Shown here piece after piece: positions 1 through 7,192 of a stretch of DNA of 45,390 bases. Every line of letters starts with the position of its first letter. Position 1 is the first letter of the stretch. The notes under the pieces were generated by a model. The model was not told where the DNA came from, did not search any database, and was given only the letters and a program-made list of their open reading frames with translations. A program made the translations under genes and the position numbers. Origin of the DNA: Gammaproteobacteria bacterium (GTDB taxonomy: Bacteria > Pseudomonadota > Gammaproteobacteria > Steroidobacterales > GCA-2729495); NCBI GenBank assembly GCA_016874095.1, contig VGVH01000020.1:1-45390 (forward strand), in the 5' to 3' direction.

Positions 1-2
1 AA

Positions 3-122
3 ATGCAGGCAGCGGGGCTCGAGTGGGTCGAAACGCGGGATTTCCTGCCGCAGCAGCACTTCATGGTGTTCGCGAAGCCGGATGTCGCAGCACCGCGAGC
101 GACGATCGAACCGGCCGATTGA
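3..122 (+). CDS. C-terminal tail of a probable SAM-dependent methyltransferase (5' truncated by window edge)
   Basis: The frame is open from the window edge and ends at TGA 120-122, leaving about 39 residues. The tail reads TRDFLPQQHFMVFAKPD, which resembles the last beta-strand of class I SAM-dependent methyltransferases, where a 'FLP-x-Q-(H/Y)-F-x-V-F' pattern is common. The SAM-binding part lies outside the window, so the substrate cannot be inferred. The in-frame ATG at 3 is probably internal. It precedes a sulfotransferase-like remnant by 17 nt. Confidence 0.45.
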   Translation: MQAAGLEWVETRDFLPQQHFMVFAKPDVAAPRATIEPAD

Positions 123-139
123 CGCCATACCGCGGCGTC

Positions 140-241
140 ATGCGCTTCGCCATCCTCGGCCTCTACAACCCGCGCTCGTCTGCACTCGCCGGCATGCTGC
201 ACCGACTAGGGGCCGATCTCCAGACACCGTTGATCGAATGA
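140..241 (+). pseudogene. N-terminal remnant of a sulfotransferase-like P-loop gene (33 codons)
   Basis: The frame encodes MRFAILGLYNPRSSALAGML and 13 more residues, then stops at TGA 239-241. A beta-strand followed by GLYNxxSSALAGMLHRLG looks like the start of sulfotransferase-like proteins, whose 5'-phosphosulfate loop is a G-x-x-N/P-x-(S/R)-G-(S/T) variant followed by a helix ending in H-x-L-G. Such proteins are usually over 200 residues long, so nearly all of it is missing. Its stop overlaps the start of the next gene (ATGA at 238-241). This could instead be a genuine small leader ORF coupled to the next gene. The resemblance is by eye only. Confidence 0.4.
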
Positions 242-1269
242 CGGTCGAGCCCCGCCGAGCGGCGCCCCGTGCCCTGAGACGCTGGCTGCGCCAGTCCGCG
301 CTGCTGCTGCAGCGCGCGCCTGCCTTCTGGATCGGGCTGTCCGTATTGCTCTGCATCGCGATGTTCATGAGTCAGCGGCTGCCCCTGGTGGGCGCGATGC
401 TGGCACTGATTGCCTATTTCTCCAGCGTGGTGCTGGCCGCGGCACTGGACAGGCCCGCCGTTCCAGGCATCGACGGGATGATCGGTGTACTGCGCGCGCA
501 CGGCCGCTCGGTGCTGGCGTTCAGCACGATCATCAGTCTCACCGGCGCGGTGGTGTGGATCCTGGTGCTGTCGCGGCCCGGAATTCCCTGGTGGGCAGTG
601 CTGTGGAGCGAACGCAATGTCGTCGAGTCGCTCTCGCCAGACGGCCTCGTGGCGCTACGGCAGGTGTTCGTGTACTCCGCCTACGCCCTCGGCCTGCTCT
701 ACTTCGGCCTGAACATCCCGGGGCTGACGTCGCTGCTCCAGTTCCCTTGTCGCACATTCTTCGACCTGCCGTTCCGTGAAGCCTACCGGCTGGCGGCCGC
801 GGGCCAGGTCTTGAACCTGGGCCCGATGCTCGGCATCGGACTCGCCTTCGTACTCGCACCGATGGCGACCGTTTTCCTGCTGCCGCCGCTGGTACCGGCG
901 CTGTACTGCCTGTTCGGCGCGCTGACGTACGTGTCGTTCCGCGAGATATTCCTCGGCGTGTCGGACAATCGCGCCGTCGCCGCGGAAGCCCCTGGGCCGG
1001 CGGCAGCTCGTCCAGCGGTTCGTGAACGTCGGCCCGCACCGGGCGGTCGAGGTCGAGTCCATGGCGCGCCGACTCGTCGCGAAAGAACTCCTCGATGTCC
1101 GCAAACCGGGAGTCATCGAGCGCCGCGATGTGACGCGCGGTCGCCGCCCGGCCGTCCGCATCGACAGGGAACACACCCACCCACAGCGGTTCACGCCAGC
1201 GCGTGGTGCGATACCAGTCGCCCCAGGTCACCCCGATTGCCGCCACGAGGGCCACGGAAAGAATCGTGA
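238..1269 (+). CDS. Polytopic membrane protein of unknown function, C-terminus running into the opposite-strand gene
   Basis: The ATG at 238 overlaps the preceding TGA. Residues 1-25 are basic. Hydrophobic segments follow at roughly residues 28-50, 52-70, 95-115, 142-162, 195-215 and 218-238, so about six membrane spans are likely. The last recognisable stretch is YVSFREIFLGVSDNRA, near position 970. After that the frame stays open to 1269 but reads as Arg/Pro/Gly-rich antisense of the gene on the other strand. The native end was therefore probably close to 990, with its stop codon lost. I cannot name the family. Confidence 0.55.
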   Translation: MTVEPRRAAPRALRRWLRQSALLLQRAPAFWIGLSVLLCIAMFMSQRLPLVGAMLALIAYFSSVVLAAALDRPAVPGIDGMIGVLRAHGRSVLAFSTIISLTGAVVWILVLSRPGIPWWAVLWSERNVVESLSPDGLVALRQVFVYSAYALGLLYFGLNIPGLTSLLQFPCRTFFDLPFREAYRLAAAGQVLNLGPMLGIGLAFVLAPMATVFLLPPLVPALYCLFGALTYVSFREIFLGVSDNRAVAAEAPGPAAARPAVRERRPAPGGRGRVHGAPTRRERTPRCPQTGSHRAPRCDARSPPGRPHRQGTHPPTAVHASAWCDTSRPRSPRLPPRGPRKES

Positions 1270-1288
1270 TGCGCAACGCACGCCACAT
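995..1288 (-). pseudogene. N-terminal fragment (~98 aa) of a membrane-anchored conserved hypothetical protein
   Basis: The start is ATG at 1288, 12 nt after the glutamate dehydrogenase stop, so it looks cotranscribed with that gene. Residues 7-22 form a single membrane anchor. A domain start follows with the motif EPLWVGVFPVDADG and later ADIEEFFRDESARHGLDLDRPV, a pattern I associate with anchored proteobacterial hypothetical proteins of roughly 250 residues. After residue ~98 (near 995) the sequence turns into low-complexity antisense of the facing gene, and the frame stays open to 539. The expected C-terminal two thirds are absent, consistent with a deletion that removed both convergent 3' ends. 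Confidence 0.5.
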
Positions 1289-1300
1289 GCTGGCGACCGC

Positions 1301-2635
1301 TCAGGCATACAGCCCGCGCATCTCCGACGCCTCGGTCACGCGCTGGATCGCGACCATGAAGGCGGCGACCCGCATCGACACCCTACGCTTCTTCATCGTG
1401 TCGTAGACCACGTCGAAGGCGTGGTCCATGTAGCGCTTCAGATCCTGGTTCACGCGCTCCTCGGTCCAGTAGTAGCCCATGCGGTTCTGCACCCACTCGA
1501 GGTAGGAGACGGTGACACCGCCAGCGTTGCAGAGGATGTCGGGGATCACGAAGGCGCCGCGCTTTGCGAGGATGCGGTCGGCATCGGGCGTGGTGGGGCC
1601 GTTGGCGCCCTCGGCGATGATCTGCGCGCGCACCCGCGCGGCGTTTCCGCCTGTTATCTGGTTCTCCAGCGCCGCCGGCACGAGAATGTCGACCGGCAGT
1701 TCGAGGAGCTTAGCGGCGCTGAGCATCCGGACGCCGCCGCGGAAACCACGCAGTGATCCGCGCCGGGCCACGTGGTTCATCGCGGCACGGATATCGATGC
1801 CGTCGTCGTTGCGCCAGGCCCCTTCGACGTCGCTGATCGCGACGACCCGGACGCCGTCCTGGGCCAGGAGCTGCGCGGCGTAGCTGCCCACATTGCCGAA
1901 GCCTTGCACGGTCGCCGTAGCGCCCTTCAGCTGCAGTCCCAGCCGCTGCGCGGCCTTGCGTACGCAGAACAGCACGCCGAGCGAGGTCGCGCTGCGCCGC
2001 CCCTCCGAGCCGCCGAGGCCGACGGGCTTGCCGGTGATCACGCCGGGCAGGAAGTCGTGCTTGTGCATGATGTAGGTGTCCATCATCCAGCTCATCACCT
2101 GCGGGCCGGTGTTGACGTCGGGTGCCGGCACATCCCGATCGGGGCCGAAGAGATCGATCATCTCCGCCATGTAGCGGCGCGACAGACGCTCGCGCTCGCC
2201 GGGGGAGAGCTTCCCTGGATCGACGACGACGCCGCCCTTGGCGCCGCCCATCGGGATGCCGACGACGGCGCACTTGTAGGTCATCCAGAAGGCGAGCGCC
2301 TTCACCTCGTCTACATTGACGTCCTGGTGGAAGCGGATACCGCCCTTTGCCGGCCCGCGCGCGATGTTGTGCTGCACGCGGAAGGCGCGAAAATTGCGGA
2401 TCGTGCCGTCGTCCATGCGCACCGGCAGGCGCACCTCGGTGATGCGCCTCGGCAGCTTGATCATCGCGATCTGGTTGTCGCGCAACTTCAGCCGCCGCGC
2501 CGCCTCATCGAACTGCTCGAGCGCGTGCTCGAACGCCGATGCGCGCCATTCCTCGAGTGTCCCGGCGATCTGCCGCTTGCGCGCCAGTCCATGTTGCTGG
2601 CGCTTCAGGTAGGACCGGCGGGTACTACGGCGCAT
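1301..2635 (-). CDS. Glu/Leu/Phe/Val family glutamate dehydrogenase
   Basis: This 444-residue enzyme should interconvert glutamate and 2-oxoglutarate plus ammonia, using NAD(P). The N-terminal substrate domain carries the PMGGAKGG signature (128-135) with catalytic Lys133, and PAPDVNT (170-176) follows. The Rossmann dinucleotide loop is GFGNVG (245-250). IAEGANGPTTPDAD and IPDILCNAGGVTVSYLEW in the C-terminal half are typical of the short hexameric GDH class. An AGGAG-like site lies 8 nt before the ATG, which supports this start. The basic first 25 residues form a slightly longer lead than usual. Cofactor choice cannot be read with certainty. A truncated membrane-protein gene follows 12 nt downstream. 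Confidence 0.93.
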   Translation of the reverse strand: MRRSTRRSYLKRQQHGLARKRQIAGTLEEWRASAFEHALEQFDEAARRLKLRDNQIAMIKLPRRITEVRLPVRMDDGTIRNFRAFRVQHNIARGPAKGGIRFHQDVNVDEVKALAFWMTYKCAVVGIPMGGAKGGVVVDPGKLSPGERERLSRRYMAEMIDLFGPDRDVPAPDVNTGPQVMSWMMDTYIMHKHDFLPGVITGKPVGLGGSEGRRSATSLGVLFCVRKAAQRLGLQLKGATATVQGFGNVGSYAAQLLAQDGVRVVAISDVEGAWRNDDGIDIRAAMNHVARRGSLRGFRGGVRMLSAAKLLELPVDILVPAALENQITGGNAARVRAQIIAEGANGPTTPDADRILAKRGAFVIPDILCNAGGVTVSYLEWVQNRMGYYWTEERVNQDLKRYMDHAFDVVYDTMKKRRVSMRVAAFMVAIQRVTEASEMRGLYA

Positions 2636-2691
2636 GCGCTTGCTCCTGCGGCATCTGGCCGGGCCAGTCTACTCCCGGCCGCATGCGCGGG

Positions 2692-3573
2692 TCAGCGCCG
2701 CAGGCGCCGGATCAGGCTGGAGGTGTCCCAGCGCCCACCGCCCTGCGCCTGGATCTCGGCGTAGTAGCGATCGACGAGTGCGGCTACCGGCAGATCGGCG
2801 CCATTGCGCGCCGCCTCGTCGAGACAGATGCCGAGGTCCTTGCGCATCCAGTCGACGGCGAATCCGAAATCGAAACGATCGGCGATCATGGTCGGCCCGC
2901 GGTTGTCCATCTGCCAGCTCTGCGCTGCGCCCTTGCCGATGACTTCGAGAACCCTGGTCATGTCGAGGCCGGCGCGACTGCCGAACGCAATGCCTTCCGC
3001 GAGCCCCTGCACGAGGCCCGCGATGCACAACTGGTTCACCATCTTCGCGAGCTGGCCGCTGCCAGGCGGCCCGATCAGCGTCACCGCACGGGCAAACGCC
3101 GCCGCGACCGGCGCGATGCGTTGGAAGTCGGCTGCCTCGCCACCGCACATGACCGTGAGCTGACCGCGCTCCGCGCCGGCCTGCCCCCCCGACACCGGCG
3201 CATCGACGAAACCGACTTCTCTGGCGCGCGCGAGCGCATGCAGTTCGCGCGCCACGGTGGCGGAAGTCGTGGTGCAATCGACGATCACCGCGCCCGCATC
3301 GAGCCCGACCAGCACCCCCTCCTCGCCGAGCACGACACTGCGCAGGTCGTCGTCATTCCCGACACAGCTGAAGACGACTGCGGCTCCCGCGGCAGCAGCC
3401 CGTGGCGTGCGCGCGCTCGCACCACCGAATTCGGCAACCCAGCGGGAACTGCGGGCGATCGTGCGGTTATGAACAGTGACACGGTGGCCGGCGCGGGCGA
3501 GGTGGCCCGCCATGGGATAGCCCATGGTGCCCAGGCCGATGAAAGCGACACCCTTGCCCGCGGTCGTGGACAT
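2692..3573 (-). CDS. NAD(P)-dependent oxidoreductase, 3-hydroxyisobutyrate dehydrogenase / beta-hydroxyacid dehydrogenase family
   Basis: This 293-residue cytoplasmic protein matches the usual family length. The Rossmann loop is GLGTMG (13-18). The substrate signature is FVDAPVSGGQAGAERGQL (122-139). The catalytic lysine region is GSGQLAKMVNQ, with Lys177 and Asn180. The family oxidises short beta-hydroxyacids, for example 3-hydroxyisobutyrate or tartronate semialdehyde; the exact substrate is not readable here. It lies 56 nt downstream of where the GDH gene starts, on the same strand, followed by no further gene of the same pathway. The zinc-ribbon gene upstream ends 17 nt before its start and may be cotranscribed. 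Confidence 0.88.
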   Translation of the reverse strand: MSTTAGKGVAFIGLGTMGYPMAGHLARAGHRVTVHNRTIARSSRWVAEFGGASARTPRAAAAGAAVVFSCVGNDDDLRSVVLGEEGVLVGLDAGAVIVDCTTTSATVARELHALARAREVGFVDAPVSGGQAGAERGQLTVMCGGEAADFQRIAPVAAAFARAVTLIGPPGSGQLAKMVNQLCIAGLVQGLAEGIAFGSRAGLDMTRVLEVIGKGAAQSWQMDNRGPTMIADRFDFGFAVDWMRKDLGICLDEAARNGADLPVAALVDRYYAEIQAQGGGRWDTSSLIRRLRR

Positions 3574-3590
3574 CGCGACGGAACCCGCCG

Positions 3591-3974
3591 CTACTTCTTC
3601 TTCGGCGTCGGGCGGAACACCTCGACCGCGAGATTGAAACTGCGCTGCTCCAGAGGCTGCAGGGCACCGACACCCACGACCTGGCGGCTGATTTCCTCGC
3701 CCTTCTCATTGCGCACCGTGAACACGACCGAGTACTCCCAGGGTTCGCCCGCGGCCGGGTGCTGGATCGTCGCAGCCACCTTGAGCGGCGATATGTCGGG
3801 CACGGGATGCATCTCCACGCCCGACTCGAAGCGCAGGTACTTGCGGCAGGCGGGGCAGATCGCCGCGCTGTCTAGGATGGTCGTCTTGCAATGCGGGCAG
3901 ACGCGGGTCTTGCCGGTGGACGACTTTGCGGCCACCGGCTTGCCGAAGAAGCCCGTGCGGGAACTCGTGCTCAT
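3591..3974 (-). CDS. Zinc-ribbon protein of unknown function
   Basis: The protein has 127 residues. CPHC (27-30) and CPAC (41-44) form a rubredoxin-like zinc ribbon. The remainder is predicted beta-rich, with VAATIQHP and WEYSVVFTVRNEKGEEI resembling a small immunoglobulin-like sandwich, then a lysine tail PTPKKK. No signal peptide or membrane span is seen. It sits 12 nt downstream of the bactofilin gene on the same strand, so the two are probably one transcript. The function is unknown; a scaffold or adaptor role with bactofilin is possible but is inference. Confidence 0.75.
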   Translation of the reverse strand: MSTSSRTGFFGKPVAAKSSTGKTRVCPHCKTTILDSAAICPACRKYLRFESGVEMHPVPDISPLKVAATIQHPAAGEPWEYSVVFTVRNEKGEEISRQVVGVGALQPLEQRSFNLAVEVFRPTPKKK

Positions 3975-3986
3975 GCGCGGGCAAGC

Positions 3987-4463
3987 TTACCCCGCGGCGA
4001 CGGACTTTATGCTCTTCTCTTCCCAGCCGCACTCGGTATGGCCGCGGATGCGCGAACCGCCGGCTACGATCAGGGTGCCGGCCTTCACGTCGCCGGCCAG
4101 CAGCCCCGACTCCAGCAGTTCGACACGCGCGGCGCCGTTGATGTTGCCGTGAAGCTCGCCCGAGATGATCACCGTCTTGGCATAGACCTGGCCGGTCAGG
4201 TGCGCGCCATGTTCCACGGTGAGGTTGCCGTCGACGTGCACGTCGCCCTTGAAGCGGCCGGCAATGCGCACGTGCCCGGCGCCTTCGATCTTGCCCTCGA
4301 TGGCGAGATCGGCAGCGATCACGGTCTCCTTCGGTGCCGGACGTTCGGCGCGACGCGCGCTGTCTGTTGCCGCCGCGATCGGCGCGACTTTCTCCGCGAC
4401 CGGCAGGGCGGCGGGAGGCGGTGCCTGGCTCGTACCGGGCGCGGGATCTCTCCACAGAGCCAT
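3987..4463 (-). CDS. Bactofilin family cytoskeletal protein
   Basis: The protein has 158 residues. A Pro/Ala-rich disordered N-terminus (~1-45) precedes a right-handed beta-helix core built of short repeats (VIAADLAIEGKIEG, GHVRIAGRFKGDVHVDG, GAHLTGQVYAKTVII). Bactofilins self-assemble into nucleotide-free filaments at the inner membrane and organise cell-wall and morphogenesis factors. Length and repeat spacing fit the family. An AGAGG-like site precedes the ATG. The adjacent zinc-ribbon gene is downstream in the same direction. A TTGACG element near 4518 on this strand could be a -35 box, but no good -10 is evident. Confidence 0.88.
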   Translation of the reverse strand: MALWRDPAPGTSQAPPPAALPVAEKVAPIAAATDSARRAERPAPKETVIAADLAIEGKIEGAGHVRIAGRFKGDVHVDGNLTVEHGAHLTGQVYAKTVIISGELHGNINGAARVELLESGLLAGDVKAGTLIVAGGSRIRGHTECGWEEKSIKSVAAG

Positions 4464-4547
4464 TTTTAAGGCCTCTTGTTTCTTGTTATCCGAAGAGCCT
4501 GTTTACACTGAGATTATGCCCGCGTCAAACGCCACCCGACCGGCCCT

Positions 4548-5336
4548 TCAACGGCGTGCCGCGAACGCCCGGTGCAGTGAGCGCGGGTCGCCGGGATCGC
4601 GGCCGGCGCGGGCCAGTTCCGCCGGCCGGTAGCCGCTCATGATCGACTCCACCTCTATGCGCTGCCCGCGCACGGCAAAGCGCACCCGCCAGTCGCGCAC
4701 GGCAAGCCGGAAGCCCTCCCCCTCGGCGCGGATCCGCCGGTAGGGATGGGGCTCGGGGCCGAGGCCGAGCACGGCCTCTATCCGCGGTCGCAGGTCGAGC
4801 ACGCCCCGGGACTCCAGCCAGGCCAGGTCCGCGGCCGCGGCCGGCGCGTAGTCGATCGCCCAGCCCGGCAGCGGGTCGCTGCCGAGCCAGCCCGATCCGG
4901 CCTGCGGCCGCGCATCGGTGTAGGCGACGTAGGGCTTGATGTCGAGCACCGGCGTTCCATCAAGCATGTCGGCATCGAGCACGTGCAGGCGCAGCCCCTC
5001 GACGCGGTCCAGGCGCAACGCAGAGAGACCCAACGGATTCGGCCGGTGCGGGGAGCGCGTGGAGAAGACGCCCTTGCGCCCGCTGCGGCTGCGCGGCGGC
5101 AGCACCTTCGGCCGCCAGCCCTCGTTCAGGTGAAACCAGTAGATCACCCAGATCATGTCCCAGGCGGAAAGATCGGTCAGCGCATGCTCGATGCCGGGTG
5201 CCGGATAGAGTTCTATTTCGGCACGGATGCCCTCGGCAGCGGCGCTCTGGCGTGCCGCCTCGGCCCGCGTCGCGGCGGCAGTGTGCACGACACCGATCGG
5301 ACGCAGCGTGAGCACGCTCCTCTCCCGGCTGTTCAT
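4548..5336 (-). CDS. trmO: tRNA (N6-threonylcarbamoyladenosine(37)-N6)-methyltransferase TrmO
   Basis: TrmO adds a methyl group from SAM to t6A37 of threonine tRNAs, yielding m6t6A. The 262-residue protein has the family core: LRPIGVVHTA at the N-terminus, WDMIWVIYWFHLNEGW, the SAM-site motif SPHRPNPLGLS and LDIKPYVAYTDA. The C-terminal half (AWLESRGVLDLRPRIEAVLG, HPYRRIRAEGEGFRLAVRDWRVRF split over the last 100 residues) matches the second domain. It is slightly longer than the E. coli protein. It is divergent from the broken DUF2141 gene, with a 48-nt gap between the two starts. Confidence 0.9.
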   Translation of the reverse strand: MNSRERSVLTLRPIGVVHTAAATRAEAARQSAAAEGIRAEIELYPAPGIEHALTDLSAWDMIWVIYWFHLNEGWRPKVLPPRSRSGRKGVFSTRSPHRPNPLGLSALRLDRVEGLRLHVLDADMLDGTPVLDIKPYVAYTDARPQAGSGWLGSDPLPGWAIDYAPAAAADLAWLESRGVLDLRPRIEAVLGLGPEPHPYRRIRAEGEGFRLAVRDWRVRFAVRGQRIEVESIMSGYRPAELARAGRDPGDPRSLHRAFAARR

Positions 5337-5384
5337 GCCACGACAGCATCGCTACCATCGGCAGCGTCGGACGGGGGCGTGCTC

Positions 5385-5685
5385 ATGATGCGAAACCTGA
5401 TCGTCATTGCCTCGCTGGCGCTAGCGGCAGAAACCGCTGGCGCGGCGGATGCCATTCTGACGGTGACCGCCACCAACCTGCAAAGCGACCAGGGCAGCCT
5501 GATCGTCTGGGTGTACGACAACCCCGACGCCTGGCTCGGCGACGGCTGGCGCAACCGCAAGGTGGCGAAGGTGGCCGGCCGGCCTGTCCAACAACCTGCG
5601 GCCGAAATTCGGCCCGCCGCGCTGGAAAAACGCCGTGTTCCAGCTGCCCGCAGGCGGCGCGGAACAGCGCATTGCACTCAACTGA
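5385..5685 (+). pseudogene. DUF2141-family secreted protein gene with internal deletion and frameshift
   Basis: From ATG 5385 (or 5388) the frame reads a Sec signal peptide (MMRNLIVIASLALAAETAGA) and the DUF2141 N-terminus LTVTATNLQSDQGSLIVWVY. That frame never reaches the family's C-terminus and stays open to 6185. In another frame, at 5581-5685, GLSNNLRPKFGPPRWKNAVF and LPAGGAEQRIALN-stop are the recognisable end of the same family. The central part, including the expected YHDxNxNGKLD stretch, is missing (roughly 40-50 codons). The break lies in GC-rich GGCCGG repeats near 5575-5585. An intact member would be a ~140-residue periplasmic beta-protein. Confidence 0.75.
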
Positions 5686-5696
5686 CCGGGCAGGCG

Positions 5697-6092
5697 CTAG
5701 AGGTTGTAGTCGCGCCAGATAGCGATCTTGCCGTTGCGCACGATGAACAGGCCCGCGATCCGCGGGTGATGATCGTGCTTGCTGTCCTGCGCGTAGAAGT
5801 GGTCGATGCGTTCGTTGATCACCATCGGGCCCATCGCGTGGGACCGCACGACGACCCAGTCGACCGCCTTCAGCTTCGTGAGGAACGGCGTCATCTGCTT
5901 CACGAAGGCTTCGTGCGAGGTGATCACGGGCCCGCCCTCGTACATCATGTACTCGAACTTCTCGGCGAAGTACCCGGCCAGCAGCTGTGCGTCACGTCGC
6001 GACCAGTCGCTGCAGAAGCGGTTGACGAGTGCTTCGTTGGCTTGCTCGGCGGCGTCGGCCATGGCGGATCTCGGGATGTCGGGAGACCGCAT
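5697..6092 (-). CDS. SnoaL-like / limonene-epoxide-hydrolase-like NTF2-fold protein
   Basis: This is a 131-residue cone-fold protein. The N-terminal helices read LVNRFCSDWSRRDAQLLAGY, the strands include VDWVVVRSHAMGPMVINERIDHF, and it closes with AGLFIVRNGKIAIWRDYNL, the standard end of this superfamily. Members include isomerases, hydrolases and non-catalytic binding proteins, so a reaction cannot be assigned. A second start, ATG at 6062 (MADAAEQANEALV), gives a more typical 121-residue protein. It converges with the broken DUF2141 gene, with 11 nt between the stops. Confidence 0.72.
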   Translation of the reverse strand: MRSPDIPRSAMADAAEQANEALVNRFCSDWSRRDAQLLAGYFAEKFEYMMYEGGPVITSHEAFVKQMTPFLTKLKAVDWVVVRSHAMGPMVINERIDHFYAQDSKHDHHPRIAGLFIVRNGKIAIWRDYNL

Positions 6093-6217
6093 GCTGCCCT
6101 AGCCGGGGCGGAAAGGACAGGCCAGGCGGAACCCAGCAGCAGTACAGCGGGCGCCTGCGACGGCTTATTTGAGGGGCACGGTTAGGGAAATCCCGTGGCG
6201 GCCCCGCCGACTGGTTC

Positions 6218-6232
6218 ACAACAGCCTGTTGT
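6218..6232. promoter_or_regulatory. Perfect 7-1-7 inverted repeat overlapping a putative -35 box
   Basis: ACAACAG-C-CTGTTGT is a perfect inverted repeat about 100 nt upstream of the exported NAD-binding protein gene. Its right half contains the first part of the proposed -35 hexamer. That placement suits a repressor operator, but the regulator is unknown. Confidence 0.4.
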
Positions 6233-6256
6233 CCACAGCCGCTTCCTTGCGATAAT
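6229..6256 (+). promoter_or_regulatory. Putative sigma-70 promoter for the gene at 6332
   Basis: TTGTCC (6229-6234) and GATAAT (6251-6256) are separated by 16 nt and lie 76 nt before the start codon. The rest of the 6093-6331 gap holds no recognisable gene. The call rests on consensus resemblance only. Confidence 0.4.
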
Positions 6257-6331
6257 CCTCGGCGGGAACGCAGTGCCGGGCGACACTACGACCCATCAAG
6301 CCCAGCCCGAACAACAACGGAGCCTCTGTTC

Positions 6332-7087
6332 ATGACGCCTTCGACCCTCATCCGCCTCCTCAGCGCCTGCCTTGCGCTGGCGACCTCCGCCTGCACGACG
6401 GCGCAGACCGTGCTCGTCGCGGGTGCCAGCGGCAAGACCGGCGTGCCGCTCGTGAAGAGCCTGCAGGCCGAGGGCTACAAGGTCCGCGCGATGGTGCGCG
6501 ACAAGGCCAAGGCCGGCGAATTCGCGCCGGGTGTCGAGATCGTCGAGGCCGACGTGACGAAGCCCGAGACGCTGACTGCCGCCGTCGCCGGTGCGCGCTA
6601 TGTGATCTCCGCGATCGGTGCGAGCGCGGCGAAGCCGCCCAACAACCCGGAAGCGGTCGACTATCGCGGGGTCGCCAACCTGGCCGATGCCGCGAAGGCC
6701 GCTGGCGTGAAGCACCTGGTCCTCATGTCGTCGATCGGCGCGGGCGACGACAACCCCTCGACGCCGCTGAACCGCATGTTCGGCATGGTGCTGTCGTGGA
6801 AAGGCAAGGGTGAGTCCCACCTGCGCTCGAGCGGCGTGCCCTACACGATCGTGCGCCCGGGCGGACTCGTGGACTGCGACGGCGGCAAGGAAGCGCTGCG
6901 GGTCGGCGCCGGCGACAGCAATCTCAGCGGTCGCGTGTGCCGCGCCGACGTGGCGCTGGTGATGATGGATGCGCTGCGCAACCCGGAAGCAGCGGGCAAG
7001 ACCGTGGCGCTGGTAGGCGACTCGAAAGCGCCGGCAAACGACTGGCGCGCGGACTGGAAGGCTGTCGCCCGGGACAGCGCGCCCTGA
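6332..7087 (+). CDS. Exported NAD(P)-binding protein, atypical SDR / NmrA-like
   Basis: The protein has 251 residues. The first ~21 (MTPSTLIRLLSACLALATSA, then Cys21) form a signal peptide. The residues before Cys21 are T-S-A rather than a clean lipobox, so it may be Sec-cleaved instead of lipidated. The mature part starts at once with a Rossmann strand and GASGKTG (31-37). AIGASAAKPPNNPEAVDYRG, HLVLMSSIGAG and YTIVRPGGLVD follow, typical of atypical SDRs (SDR_a5/NmrA group). The canonical YxxxK pair is not evident, so this may be a redox sensor or binding protein. Dinucleotide binding outside the cytoplasm is unexpected, which makes the export signal notable. Confidence 0.78.
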   Translation: MTPSTLIRLLSACLALATSACTTAQTVLVAGASGKTGVPLVKSLQAEGYKVRAMVRDKAKAGEFAPGVEIVEADVTKPETLTAAVAGARYVISAIGASAAKPPNNPEAVDYRGVANLADAAKAAGVKHLVLMSSIGAGDDNPSTPLNRMFGMVLSWKGKGESHLRSSGVPYTIVRPGGLVDCDGGKEALRVGAGDSNLSGRVCRADVALVMMDALRNPEAAGKTVALVGDSKAPANDWRADWKAVARDSAP

Positions 7088-7192
7088 TCGGCCTGGGACT
7101 GAGACTGGTCGCTGGCGTCGCCGCCTGGCTGGCCACCCCGAGTCACCCCGGGACGGTGATGCGATGCCCCGGCGGCGCCCCGTCTTTGCCGG

